Under the pieces are notes generated by a model. The model searched no databases. It had not been told where the DNA came from and saw only the letters and a program-made list of their open reading frames with translations. Position numbers and translations under genes: made by a program. This document shows positions 24,317-33,990 of a DNA stretch of 64,000 nucleotides, in pieces. The stretch is from Pseudomonas sp. B21-056 (GTDB lineage: Bacteria; Pseudomonadota; Gammaproteobacteria; Pseudomonadales; Pseudomonadaceae). The stretch lies in contig NZ_CP087203.1 in NCBI RefSeq assembly GCF_026016325.1, positions 4,898,001 through 4,962,000 of the forward strand, read 5' to 3'. Each line of letters opens with the position of its first letter. Positions within the stretch are counted from its first letter, which is position 1.

Positions 24317-24985
24317 TTACCTCTTGCGTAATACATAAACTCGCCACATGGCGTAGAGCGGTAGGAAGTCCAGTTGCTCCTGGATGCGAAACCCCGCCTG
24401 CCGAAACTCTTCTTCTACTGTAGCAACCGGTAACACAAATCGATTCTGGTAGTCTTTCTGCCCACGAGTACGCTCCTGACGCTTGCGCTTCCAGGCCTTG
24501 AAATTGCCATCGACCCACAATGAAATAATCACGCTGTCACGACTGACACGCGCGAATTCCTTCAGTATCGCCAGTCGATGCGCGGGTTCACCGATGTGGT
24601 GCAGCAAGCGCATGCAAAAAATGCTGTCGACGGCGTTATCAGGCAAGGCAATGTCGAACGCAGAAGTGTGCAAGGGTTGTACCCGTTTCACGACATCGGC
24701 GGACTGAGACTCCATTGCGGTCTTGAGCATGGCCTCGGAATTGTCAGCGCCAATGATGACGCGGTTCGGTTTTTCCGCCAGCAAAGACCAGAAGCGCCCC
24801 GCACCGCAAGGCAGATCCAGCACCAGGCCCGGGTCACCGGCAAGTGCCAAAGCACGCTTGGCCAGTTGTTGATCGCGCTGATTGGACAGACGGCGGCTCA
24901 AGCCGCTTCGATGTTTGTGAAAGTATTTCTGAGCATGCTGCTCGTCGTATTTTTCGGAAAAATCGAGCTTGATGGGCTGGGACAT
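24317..24985 (-). CDS. class I SAM methyltransferase (Orf222 of the colRS locus)
   Basis: A 222-residue methyltransferase. Motif I is LVLDLPCGAGRFW, followed by VIIGADNSEAM and the Asp-containing post-motif VDSIFCMRLLHHIGEP. The N-terminus SEKYDEQHAQKYFHKHRSGL is typical of this Pseudomonas family. The ATG at 24985 has a GGAGGT site and yields exactly the 222 residues reported for orf222 next to inaA in P. fluorescens. A ColR-like site lies 58 bp upstream. Substrate is unknown; LPS is a reasonable guess from the neighbour. Confidence 0.88.
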   Translation of the reverse strand: MSQPIKLDFSEKYDEQHAQKYFHKHRSGLSRRLSNQRDQQLAKRALALAGDPGLVLDLPCGAGRFWSLLAEKPNRVIIGADNSEAMLKTAMESQSADVVKRVQPLHTSAFDIALPDNAVDSIFCMRLLHHIGEPAHRLAILKEFARVSRDSVIISLWVDGNFKAWKRKRQERTRGQKDYQNRFVLPVATVEEEFRQAGFRIQEQLDFLPLYAMWRVYVLRKR

Positions 24986-25042
24986 TAAGGGGACCTCCAT
25001 TTCAGACAGGTCCAACCTTATGAATCGGTGTGTCATCGCTTT

Positions 25043-25058
25043 GTGAAAAAAAAGTCAT
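25043..25058 (-). promoter_or_regulatory. ColR-like binding site before orf222-inaA
   Basis: On the minus strand the 16-mer ATGACTTTTTTTTCAC fits the recalled ColR motif YYNASNNY-TTTTTCAC with one mismatch. It lies between colS and orf222, 58 bp before the orf222 start, as expected for an operon activated by ColR. Confidence 0.6.
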
Positions 25059-25099
25059 GTAACCTTCTCAATGATTACAAGATTTTTCAATGGACAGAC

Positions 25100-26377
25100 T
25101 CACTCCTTCAGATTCAACTCAACCTCGAACCGACAACCGTTGGGCTCCATCGTGCTGAGACTTACCGTCCAGCCCTGGTTCTCGCAAATCCGCTGCACCA
25201 GCGACAACCCCAGCCCAAGCCCCTCGCCACGCTTCTCATTGCCACGCACGAACGGCTCGAACATCGCCTCACGCTTCTCCTCGGGAATGCCCACGCCGCT
25301 GTCCTCGACGACGAATCCGGTGCCGTTCAGTGTGAGACGGATGAAGCCCTGATCGGTGTAGTGCAAGGCGTTGCGCAGCAGATTGCCCATGACCGCCGTC
25401 AGGAACGTAGCGTTATAAGGTGTATCGAGGGGCTGCCCCGGTTCGAAAATCAGCGCCAGGCCTTTGGCCTCAACGGCCGCGCGCCATACGCCGAGGAGAT
25501 TTTCCGCCACCTGCCCAAGGGGCATGCGAGGCGACATGCCGTTGTCCTCGCGTTGAGCCCTGGCAAGCATCAGGAACGTCTGCACCAGTTCGCGCATCTC
25601 TTCACTGGCCCGGCTGATGCGCTCGACCTGAGTGCGACCACGCTGATCCAATGCCGGGTTTTCCAGCAACAGTTCGCAGGAAGTCGCCAGGACCATCAAC
25701 GGTGTGCGCAACTCATGGCTCACATCACTGGTGAACAAACGCTCGCGCGTCAGGGCCTGGCGCAACCGCCCCAGTGTCGCGTCGAATGCCACCGCCAGTT
25801 CGCCCACCTCATCGGCGGCATAATCCGGTGCCAGCGGCGGAGCAAGTCCGAGGAGCTGGTCGCGATGCCGTACTTGCCGGGCCAGGCGCACCACCGGCGC
25901 CATCACCCGGCGAGCCAGGATCCACCCCAGGAACACCGCCAGCGCCAGGCTCAGCACGAAGCCCACCAGCACGACGGCGAACAGCACCCGCTCGCGCTCT
26001 TCGAAGTCACTCTGGTCCTGTAGCAACACGTAATGGCGGCCGTCAACGATCTCCACCATGGCGTGGTAGGACAATTGCTCGCGAAACACCTCGTGAAAGC
26101 CAGGCTCCAGGTGACGCAGATCCTTGGGCAATTCGAAATCACCCGGGCCGCCGCTGAAATAGAACAACTGATCAGGCTCCGGACGATGATTCCAGTCCGA
26201 GACGCTGTCCATCAGCAACAGGCGTTGCAGGTCGCCACCCAGTCCGGAGGAAATCAGCTTCTCTTCCACCAGGTGGACCGTCGCCACGATGCCCATGGCG
26301 AAGGCCCCGGCCACCAACGCGCTCATCAATGCAAACGCGATGATGATCCGTTGGGCAAGGCTCTGCTTAAACTCCAT
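25100..26377 (-). CDS. colS: sensor histidine kinase ColS
   Basis: A 425-residue membrane kinase. Helix 1 near residues 10-32, a periplasmic domain to about 150 with acidic pairs, helix 2 (VLFAVVLVGFVLSLALAVFL), HAMP, then TSDVSHELRTPLMVLATS with the phospho-acceptor His, and HATPase motifs (NLLRNALHYT, EDSGVGIPEEKREAMFEPF, GLGLGLSLVQR). Overlaps colR by 11 bp. ColRS is known in Pseudomonas for root colonisation, outer membrane integrity and response to zinc and iron. Confidence 0.93.
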   Translation of the reverse strand: MEFKQSLAQRIIIAFALMSALVAGAFAMGIVATVHLVEEKLISSGLGGDLQRLLLMDSVSDWNHRPEPDQLFYFSGGPGDFELPKDLRHLEPGFHEVFREQLSYHAMVEIVDGRHYVLLQDQSDFEERERVLFAVVLVGFVLSLALAVFLGWILARRVMAPVVRLARQVRHRDQLLGLAPPLAPDYAADEVGELAVAFDATLGRLRQALTRERLFTSDVSHELRTPLMVLATSCELLLENPALDQRGRTQVERISRASEEMRELVQTFLMLARAQREDNGMSPRMPLGQVAENLLGVWRAAVEAKGLALIFEPGQPLDTPYNATFLTAVMGNLLRNALHYTDQGFIRLTLNGTGFVVEDSGVGIPEEKREAMFEPFVRGNEKRGEGLGLGLSLVQRICENQGWTVSLSTMEPNGCRFEVELNLKE

Positions 26378-27050
26378 CGCGGCCCTCGGCCAGGCGGTAA
26401 CCGACACCGTGCACGGTATGCAGCAACGGTTTTTCAAACGGTTTGTCGATCACCTGGCGCAGTTGATGGACATGGCTGCGCAAGCTGTCGCTGTCCGGGC
26501 AATCGTCGCCCCACAAGGCTTCTTCAAGGATTTCCCGACGCAGCACGTGGGGGCTCTTCTGCATCAGCACCGCCAGCAATTTCAGGCCGACCGGGTTGAG
26601 CTTGAGCAATTTGCCTTCGCGGGTCACTTCCAGGGTATCGAGGTCATAGCTCAGGTCACCGACCTGCAACGCGCGCCGGCCGCCACCCTGGGCCCGACGC
26701 ATGACCGCTTCGATGCGGGCCGCCAGTTCCGACAGAGCGAAGGGTTTGATCAGGTAATCATCGGCCCCGGACTTGAAACCCTGCAGGCGGTCGTCCAGTT
26801 GATCCCGGGCGGTGAGCATGATCACCGGCGTATCGCGCCGGGCATCTTCGCGCAGGCGCTTGCACAAGGTGTAACCGTCGATACCCGGCAGCATGATGTC
26901 GAGCACGATCAGGTCGTAATGCTCAGTCGCAGCCAGGTGCAAGCCCGACAGACCGTCCTGGGCACAGTCGACGGTATAGCCCTTGAGCCCCAGGTAATCG
27001 GCCAGGTTGGCCAGGATGTCGCGGTTGTCTTCGACCAATAGAATTCGCAT
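26367..27050 (-). CDS. colR: response regulator ColR
   Basis: A 227-residue OmpR-family regulator almost residue-for-residue like ColR of P. putida and P. fluorescens as I remember it (MRILLVEDNRDILANLADYL). Phospho-acceptor Asp51 lies in LIVLDIMLP and the winged helix ends HTVHGVGYRLAEG. Start is the ATG at 27050. It is divergent from the PAP2 gene, which carries a ColR-like box, and precedes colS, orf222 and inaA. Confidence 0.95.
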   Translation of the reverse strand: MRILLVEDNRDILANLADYLGLKGYTVDCAQDGLSGLHLAATEHYDLIVLDIMLPGIDGYTLCKRLREDARRDTPVIMLTARDQLDDRLQGFKSGADDYLIKPFALSELAARIEAVMRRAQGGGRRALQVGDLSYDLDTLEVTREGKLLKLNPVGLKLLAVLMQKSPHVLRREILEEALWGDDCPDSDSLRSHVHQLRQVIDKPFEKPLLHTVHGVGYRLAEGRDGV

Positions 27051-27156
27051 GGGCACCTCTGCGTATACGGTTAACGGCCGTCTTGGCCCGCGCAGCTTAC
27101 GGCCAAGTGCGGCTCACGGCTAGCGGGACAATCCCTTTGGTGGAGTCGCGCGAACC

Positions 27157-27172
27157 TTGACGAGTTTTTCAC
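27157..27172 (+). promoter_or_regulatory. ColR-like binding site before the PAP2 gene
   Basis: TTGACGAGTTTTTCAC matches the recalled ColR motif YYNASNNY-TTTTTCAC at all defined positions but one. It lies in the region between divergent colR and the PAP2 gene, oriented toward the latter. Confidence 0.6.
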
Positions 27173-27256
27173 TAGGCATTCACGTCTCGCCAACGCAACG
27201 TAGAGCAGACTGCGCGCAACGCGCTCTTCATGAAAACCCCCACCAAAGGTACTGCC

Positions 27257-28000
27257 ATGGTTTCCGCTGCCGTCCGCCCCACTTCTAGACCGCTGAATTT
27301 CTGGATTGCCCTGGGCGTGCCCGCTGTTGTTGCGTCAATACTGGTGTTGCTGGAGCTGACCACTCTGGACATGGACCTGGCCCAGCTGTTCTATGACCAG
27401 ACCGCTGGGGACTTCATCGGGCGGCACAGCTTTTTCCTGGAAAACATCCTCCATGACCGGGCCAAACAAGTGGTCATCGCCTTTTCGGTGTTTTCCATCA
27501 TCAGCTTCATAAGCGCTTTTTTTGTCACCCGACTCAAACCCTTTAAACGTGAGTTGGGCTGCCTGGTGCTGTCCCTGGCGCTGGCGACATCCTTTGTCAC
27601 GCCGATGAAAGCGGTGACGGCGGTGCAATGCCCCTGGAGCCTGAAGGAGTTCGGTGGCAAGGAAACCTACAGTGAACTGCTGAGCCCGCGCCCAGACACC
27701 CACAAACCAGGCAGATGCTGGCCCGGCGGCCACGCCGCCACCGGTTTCACACTGTTCGCGCTGTTTTTCGTATTGCGTGACCGCCGCCCGCGCCTGGCCC
27801 GCCGGGCCTTCGTATTCGCCTTCACCCTGGGCACGGTGTTCTCCGTGAGCCGGATGATGCAAGGGGCGCACTTCTTCTCGCACAACGTGTGGACAGCGGT
27901 GTTCTGCTGGTTGATTTGCCTGGGATGTTACTACTTCGTCCTGTACCGACCGGCCACAAGAACAGCACCCGTGGTCGAAGCACAACCGGTCAATGCCTGA
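27257..28000 (+). CDS. PAP2-family membrane phosphatase, likely ColR target
   Basis: A 247-residue integral membrane protein of the PAP2 (type 2 phosphatidic acid phosphatase) superfamily with about six helices. Motif 2 is PGGHAATG and motif 3 is SRMMQGAHFFSH. Motif 1 is altered (KAVTAVQCP instead of KxxxxxxRP) and the usual Asp of motif 3 is His, as in several LpxT/LpxE-like relatives. Likely substrates are lipid A or isoprenoid/phospholipid phosphates. I prefer the ATG at 27257 (AAAGG site); an ATG at 27230 is possible. A ColR-like box is upstream. Confidence 0.83.
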   Translation: MVSAAVRPTSRPLNFWIALGVPAVVASILVLLELTTLDMDLAQLFYDQTAGDFIGRHSFFLENILHDRAKQVVIAFSVFSIISFISAFFVTRLKPFKRELGCLVLSLALATSFVTPMKAVTAVQCPWSLKEFGGKETYSELLSPRPDTHKPGRCWPGGHAATGFTLFALFFVLRDRRPRLARRAFVFAFTLGTVFSVSRMMQGAHFFSHNVWTAVFCWLICLGCYYFVLYRPATRTAPVVEAQPVNA

Positions 28001-28043
28001 GCGGCATCCCACAGGCGTTGCACGGACAAGTGAAAGCCCAATA

Positions 28044-28077
28044 AAAAACCCCGCCTGCTTTCGCAGGCGGGGTTTTT
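28044..28077. terminator. bidirectional terminator between PAP2 gene and groEL
   Basis: A 15-bp perfect stem (AAAAACCCCGCCTGC / GCAGGCGGGGTTTTT) around TTTC, A-run before and T-run after; one of the strongest terminators in the window. Confidence 0.95.
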
Positions 28078-28098
28078 CAGTGCAGGGGTAAGGCTGGC

Positions 28099-29754
<1,656 letters not shown>

Positions 29755-29792
29755 TTAAATACTGTGTAGTAGCGGGAAGATGAGCGGGGAAA

Positions 29793-30086
29793 TCAGCCTT
29801 CGAGAACAGCGAGGATTTCGCTCTCGCCCATTACCAGCAGTTCTTCGCCGTCGACTTTTACTGTGTTGCTGCCGGAGTAAGGGCCGAACACGACCTTGTC
29901 ACCCACTTTCACGGCCAGCGCACGCACTTCACCGTTGTCCAGCACACGGCCGGTACCTACAGCGAGAACTTCACCGTGGTTGGCTTTTTCGGCAGCCGAA
30001 CCTGGCAGGACAATACCGCCAAGGGATTTCTTCTCTTCTTCGCTGCGACGGATGACGACGCGGTCATGCAGAGGACGAAGCTTCAT
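29793..30086 (-). CDS. groS: co-chaperonin GroES
   Basis: A 97-residue 10-kDa co-chaperonin ([20 protein letters not shown], mobile loop [13 protein letters not shown]-terminal [14 protein letters not shown]). It caps the GroEL ring. It is the first gene of the groESL operon; a sigma-32-type promoter lies about 145 bp upstream. No CIRCE element is visible. AGGAGA ribosome site. Confidence 0.99.
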   Translation of the reverse strand: MKLRPLHDRVVIRRSEEEKKSLGGIVLPGSAAEKANHGEVLAVGTGRVLDNGEVRALAVKVGDKVVFGPYSGSNTVKVDGEELLVMGESEILAVLEG

Positions 30087-30229
30087 TGTCGATCTCTCCT
30101 AATTTTGGTTTTCATCGGCCGGTGTAGTCCCGGCGGGTTTAACAAAAGCCGGCAAAGCCGGGTGCGGTTCGTCAGTCGAACCGCGGAAGTCTGTCCGGTG
30201 TTGCCACCGGAAACCTTGCGGTGACCGAT

Positions 30230-30257
30230 ACATAAGGGCGTGCAAGGGGATTACAAG
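30230..30257 (-). promoter_or_regulatory. sigma-32 (heat-shock) type promoter of groESL
   Basis: On the minus strand CTTGTAA (30257-30251) is followed after 13 bases by CCTTATGT (30237-30230). The sigma-32 consensus is CTTGAAA-N13..17-CCCCATNT; six of seven and six of eight positions agree. It gives a leader of about 140 bases before groES. Confidence 0.6.
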
Positions 30258-30293
30258 GGCGGATCGAAAAAATTTCTTCATCGCACAAACGAA

Positions 30294-30315
30294 CACGGCA
30301 CCCGAAGGTGCCGTG
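30294..30315 (-). terminator. hairpin after fxsA
   Basis: CACGGCACC and GGTGCCGTG form a 9-bp perfect stem around CGAA, 10 bp past the fxsA stop; the following minus-strand sequence is moderately T-rich. Confidence 0.7.
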
Positions 30316-30324
30316 TGGTGGGTT

Positions 30325-30801
30325 TTATTTGGAGTCGCGGTGCTCGAACTCGCCTTCGATCACGTTGGGCTCTCGGCCCAGGGGTTCTCGCGGCGCCGGT
30401 CCACCACGGGGCTGCAGGTCGTCGGCGAAAGCCCGCTGGCGCATCGCCTGTTCTTCGGCACGCTGGCGCATCTTGTTGGCCAGCAACCGACGGGTGAAAG
30501 GCAACAGCATGACCAGGCCCACCACGTCGCTGATGAAGCCCGGCAGGATCAGCAGGCCGCCACCCAGGGCCAGCATCAGGCCCTCGAGCATGGTCTGGGC
30601 AGGCAGCTCGCCACGGCTCAGGCTTTCACGGGCACACAAGGCTGTGGCGAGACCGGCGATGCGCAGCACGAACACGCCGAGCATCGAGCCGAGAATGACC
30701 AGCAGCAGGGCCGGGAAAAACCCGATCGCACCACTGACCTTGACGAATACGAACAGCTCCAACACCGGGAACAGCAGAAAGAGCAATAAAAAAGGGCGCA
30801 T
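30325..30801 (-). CDS. fxsA: FxsA-family membrane protein
   Basis: A 158-residue inner membrane protein with three or four helices; MRPFLLLFLLFPVLELFVFV and GGLLILPGFISDVVGLVMLL are the FxsA signature segments. E. coli FxsA (suppressor of F exclusion of phage T7) sequesters a phage exclusion protein; the cellular role is unclear. A hydrophilic tail (110-158) is variable. The ATG at 30801 has a GAGGAA site; a TTG just before is less likely. fxsA lying next to groES is a conserved arrangement. Confidence 0.9.
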   Translation of the reverse strand: MRPFLLLFLLFPVLELFVFVKVSGAIGFFPALLLVILGSMLGVFVLRIAGLATALCARESLSRGELPAQTMLEGLMLALGGGLLILPGFISDVVGLVMLLPFTRRLLANKMRQRAEEQAMRQRAFADDLQPRGGPAPREPLGREPNVIEGEFEHRDSK

Positions 30802-30868
30802 CAAATGGTTTCCTCAACGCAAGAAATCCTTGCTATGAAACCCTAAATGACGTCGCTCTTTCGTGAAT

Positions 30869-31600
30869 TCAAGCGTCGGCCTCTGCATTTTTCGGCCATT
30901 GTTCGGCGTGAGCCAGATAAACCAAGGCTTCGCGCACTTGTGTCGGCGTGTTGCAGGGCGCAGGAAAAGCCAGCCAATGCAACCCCTGACCAATGCGCAG
31001 GTGCATGCCTTCGCTGTCGATGCCCACCAGTCGCGCCGGTTCGGTCCTGGGCAAGTCGGCCAGATCGACGTAATGGGCGATGGCCTTGGCGTGATCCGCA
31101 TTCATGTGCTCGATCATGCCCGCCTCGGCTTTGCCGGCAAAGGGGTTGGCCAAAGTGATGCGATCGATCCAGTGGATGGCGCCAAAACCGCCGATGTAAC
31201 GATGGCGCACCGGATCGAGCACCCAGAAATCGAAATCGTGGGCCTTGTGGTAGTTCTGCGATTCAGGGAAGTAGCGGTAGTAACGCTCGGCCGCCGCGTC
31301 GATGGCGGTGCTGTCTTCGAGTTTCCGCGCCTCGGCCAGGTAGGTCAGGCGCCCCACGGCCTGTATGTCTTCGGCGCCCCGCTCGCCCACCAGCATGGAG
31401 CATTTCGGGTCTTTTTGCAGGTTGTGGGTGTGTTGGGCGATGCGGCTGATCAGGATCAACGGCCGCCCCTGCTCGTCCAGGCAATACGGCACGACAGAGC
31501 CGAACGGAAATCCAGGCATGGATTTGGAATGGGTGGAGAGCATTCCACGGTATTCCTTGAGCAATAATTCTCGGGCATGCTTGGCAGCGTCAACGCTCAA
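30869..31600 (-). CDS. HugZ-like haem-utilisation / PNPOx-fold protein
   Basis: A 243-residue protein with a split-barrel flavin-binding-like (PNPOx) domain at 1-150 ([31 protein letters not shown]) and a DUF2470 domain at the end ([20 protein letters not shown] with the conserved His residues). This is the HugZ/HutZ layout; those proteins bind or break down haem. Start is TTG at 31600 with AGGAG in front; no ATG fits. Divergent from the SDR gene with 56 bp between. Confidence 0.82.
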   Translation of the reverse strand: MSVDAAKHARELLLKEYRGMLSTHSKSMPGFPFGSVVPYCLDEQGRPLILISRIAQHTHNLQKDPKCSMLVGERGAEDIQAVGRLTYLAEARKLEDSTAIDAAAERYYRYFPESQNYHKAHDFDFWVLDPVRHRYIGGFGAIHWIDRITLANPFAGKAEAGMIEHMNADHAKAIAHYVDLADLPRTEPARLVGIDSEGMHLRIGQGLHWLAFPAPCNTPTQVREALVYLAHAEQWPKNAEADA

Positions 31601-31656
31601 TTTATGACTCCTACAATGAAATTCGTCTAAAAACGCTCAGACACCTGGACATACGA

Positions 31657-32415
31657 ATGCAACTCACTGACAAAGTAATCATTATCACCGGCGGTTGCCA
31701 GGGTCTGGGCCGCTCCATGGCCGAGTATTTTGCCGGCAAAGGCGCGAAGCTCGCCCTGGTGGACCTCAACCAGGAAAAACTCGACCAGGCCGTTGCCGCC
31801 TGCGTGGCCAAGGGCGTCGAAGCCCGGGCGTACCTGTGCAACGTTGCCGATGAAGAACAGGTGAGCGACATGGTCGCCCGGGTCGCCGCAGATTTTGGTG
31901 CGATCCATGGGTTGATCAACAACGCCGGGATCCTGCGTGACGGCTTGCTGCTCAAGGTCAAGGACGGCGAGATGACCAAGATGAGCCTGGCCCAGTGGCA
32001 GGCCGTGATCGACGTCAACCTCACCGGTGTGTTCCTGTGCACCCGTGAAGTGGCGGCGAAAATGGTCGAGCTGAAGAACAGCGGCGCCATCATCAATATC
32101 TCGTCGATCTCCCGGGCCGGCAACATCGGCCAGACCAACTACTCGGCCGCCAAGGCCGGCGTGGCGGCCGCCACTGTGACCTGGGCCAAGGAACTGGCGC
32201 GCTACGGTATTCGTGTCGCCGCCATCGCACCGGGCTTCATCGAAACCGAAATGACCCAGGGCATGAAACCCGAGGCCCTGGAAAGAATGACGTCCGGGAT
32301 TCCCCTCAAGCGCATGGGTCGGCCCGAAGAGATCGCTCATTCGGCGGCCTATATCTTCGAGAACGACTATTACACCGGACGGATCCTGGAGATGGACGGC
32401 GGGTTGCGGATGTAA
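31657..32415 (+). CDS. short-chain dehydrogenase/reductase (FabG-like)
   Basis: A 252-residue SDR. The cofactor motif TGGCQGLG (residues 11-18) and NNAG appear, with catalytic Ser in NISSISRAG, Tyr162 and Lys166 in NYSAAKAG. The C-terminal end [12 protein letters not shown] is typical of FabG-like 3-oxoacyl-ACP reductases; the stretch [20 protein letters not shown] is like acetoacetyl-CoA/3-oxoacyl reductases. Substrate cannot be read from sequence. No fatty acid genes are adjacent. NADP(H) preference is likely but not certain. Confidence 0.85.
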   Translation: MQLTDKVIIITGGCQGLGRSMAEYFAGKGAKLALVDLNQEKLDQAVAACVAKGVEARAYLCNVADEEQVSDMVARVAADFGAIHGLINNAGILRDGLLLKVKDGEMTKMSLAQWQAVIDVNLTGVFLCTREVAAKMVELKNSGAIINISSISRAGNIGQTNYSAAKAGVAAATVTWAKELARYGIRVAAIAPGFIETEMTQGMKPEALERMTSGIPLKRMGRPEEIAHSAAYIFENDYYTGRILEMDGGLRM

Positions 32416-32432
32416 AACCGCCGCAAACCCAT

Positions 32433-32522
32433 TGTGGGAGCGAGCCTGCTCGCGATGGCGGTGTGTCAGTCAACGCGAGGTTGAATGTGATTCCGCTATC
32501 GCGAGCAGGCTCGCTCCCACAG
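32433..32522. repeat. REP doublet between SDR gene and apbC
   Basis: TGTGGGAGCGAGCCTGCTCG copy followed by inverted ATCGCGAGCAGG...CTCCCACAG copy, between the convergent stops of the SDR and apbC genes. Confidence 0.9.
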
Positions 32523-32556
32523 GATCCGGGTCAACAACAGACCGCAGTCCGACCTG

Positions 32557-33651
32557 TCAATCGTCACTGACAGTGATGTTCGGCATCGCCGGTGCAGCCG
32601 CTTCCTGCAACACGATCCGTGCGCCCACATGGCGGGCCAGTTCCTGATAGACCATGGCGATCTGGCTATCCGGCTCGGCGATCACCGTCGGCTTGCCGTC
32701 GTCGGCCTGCTCGCGGATCAGCATCGACAGCGGCAGCGAAGCCAGCAGTTCGACGCCGTACTGGGTCGCCAGTTTTTCCCCGCCACCTTCGCCGAATAGA
32801 TGTTCGGCGTGGCCGCAGTTCGAACAGATGTGCACCGCCATGTTTTCCACCACGCCCAGCACCGGGATGTTCACCTTGCGGAACATCTCCACACCCTTGC
32901 GCGCATCCAGCAGGGCCAGGTCCTGGGGCGTGGTGACGATCACCGCGCCGGCCACCGGGACTTTCTGCGCCAGGGTCAGCTGGATATCGCCGGTGCCGGG
33001 CGGCATGTCGATCACCAGGTAATCCAGGTCGCTCCAGGCGGTTTGCGTCACCAGTTGCAGCAAGGCACCGGACACCATCGGCCCACGCCAGACCATCGGC
33101 GTGTTGTCGTCGGTCAGGAAGGCCATGGACATGACCTCCACGCCATGGGACTGGATCGGCACGAACCACTTCTGGTCCTTGACCTGCGGCCGGGTGCCCT
33201 CGGCAATGCCGAACATGATGCCCTGGCTGGGACCGTAGATGTCCGCGTCGAGCATCCCGACCTTGGCCCCTTCACGGGCCAGTGCCAGGGCCAGGTTGGC
33301 GGCGGTGGTGGACTTGCCCACCCCGCCCTTGCCCGAGGCCACGGCGATCACATTCTTGACGTTCGCCAATCCCGGCACCTGCGCCTGGGCCTTGTGGGCG
33401 GCGATCACGCTGGTGACATCGACTTTGGCGGCAGACACACCGTCCAGGGCCTCGATGGCCATCTGCAGCATCTGCGCCCAACCGCTCTTGAACAGATCGG
33501 CGGCGTAGCCGATTTCCAGCTGGACACTGACGCGATCGCCCTGGATGTCGATACCGCGCACACATCCGGCGCTGACCGGGTCCTGGTTCAGGTAGGGGTC
33601 GGTGTATTGACGAAGGACGGCTTCCACCGTTGCGCGATTGACGGCGCTCAT
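32557..33651 (-). CDS. apbC: Fe-S cluster carrier ATPase ApbC (Mrp)
   Basis: A 364-residue P-loop scaffold for Fe-S cluster assembly. An N-terminal MIP18-like domain (1-85), the deviant Walker A SGKGGVGKST at 107-115, and the CxxC cluster-binding pair (HICSNCGHAEH) near residue 276. The family delivers 4Fe-4S clusters to apo-proteins. ATG at 33651 with a GGAG site. apbC divergent from metG is a conserved arrangement in gammaproteobacteria. Confidence 0.95.
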   Translation of the reverse strand: MSAVNRATVEAVLRQYTDPYLNQDPVSAGCVRGIDIQGDRVSVQLEIGYAADLFKSGWAQMLQMAIEALDGVSAAKVDVTSVIAAHKAQAQVPGLANVKNVIAVASGKGGVGKSTTAANLALALAREGAKVGMLDADIYGPSQGIMFGIAEGTRPQVKDQKWFVPIQSHGVEVMSMAFLTDDNTPMVWRGPMVSGALLQLVTQTAWSDLDYLVIDMPPGTGDIQLTLAQKVPVAGAVIVTTPQDLALLDARKGVEMFRKVNIPVLGVVENMAVHICSNCGHAEHLFGEGGGEKLATQYGVELLASLPLSMLIREQADDGKPTVIAEPDSQIAMVYQELARHVGARIVLQEAAAPAMPNITVSDD

Positions 33652-33723
33652 GGGCAACTCCGATAGCAGGACTGGAAAAACAGGTCGCTATCCTAGACCC
33701 GATTACCCATATGTGAATACTTT

Positions 33724-33891
33724 TGTGGCGAGGGGATTTATCCCCGCTGGCCCCTGTAGGAGCTGTCGAGCGCAGCGAGGCTGCGATCTTTTGATCTTCC
33801 TCTCGCGACTCAACTGTCTGGGACAAGATCGCAGCCTCGCTGCGCTCGACAGCTCCTACGCACCCCAGCGGGAATAAATTCCCTTGCCACA
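33724..33891. repeat. nested composite of two inverted-repeat families
   Basis: An outer pair (TGTGGCGAGGGGATTTATCC...GCTGG at 33724 and its complement ending TTCCCTTGCCACA at 33891) encloses an inner pair (TGTAGGAGCTGTCGAGCGCA at 33755 and its complement to 33860) whose arms share GATCTTTTGATCTT with the repeat at 12949. The outer family also occurs at 46824-46955. The element fills the gap between apbC and metG. Confidence 0.85.
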
Positions 33892-33990
33892 GCTCACGCT
33901 TCAGCTCTACCGAAACAGGCCCGAAGGGTGAAAAAAAGCCGCCGGCGCTTTATAGTGGCCGACCTCCGTTTCATCAAGTAGCCGAGCCCC

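Noticed and set aside
33926..33940. TTTTTCAC (minus strand) before metG as a further ColR site
   Set aside because: The left half has several mismatches and the site is about 275 bp from apbC, the only gene it faces.
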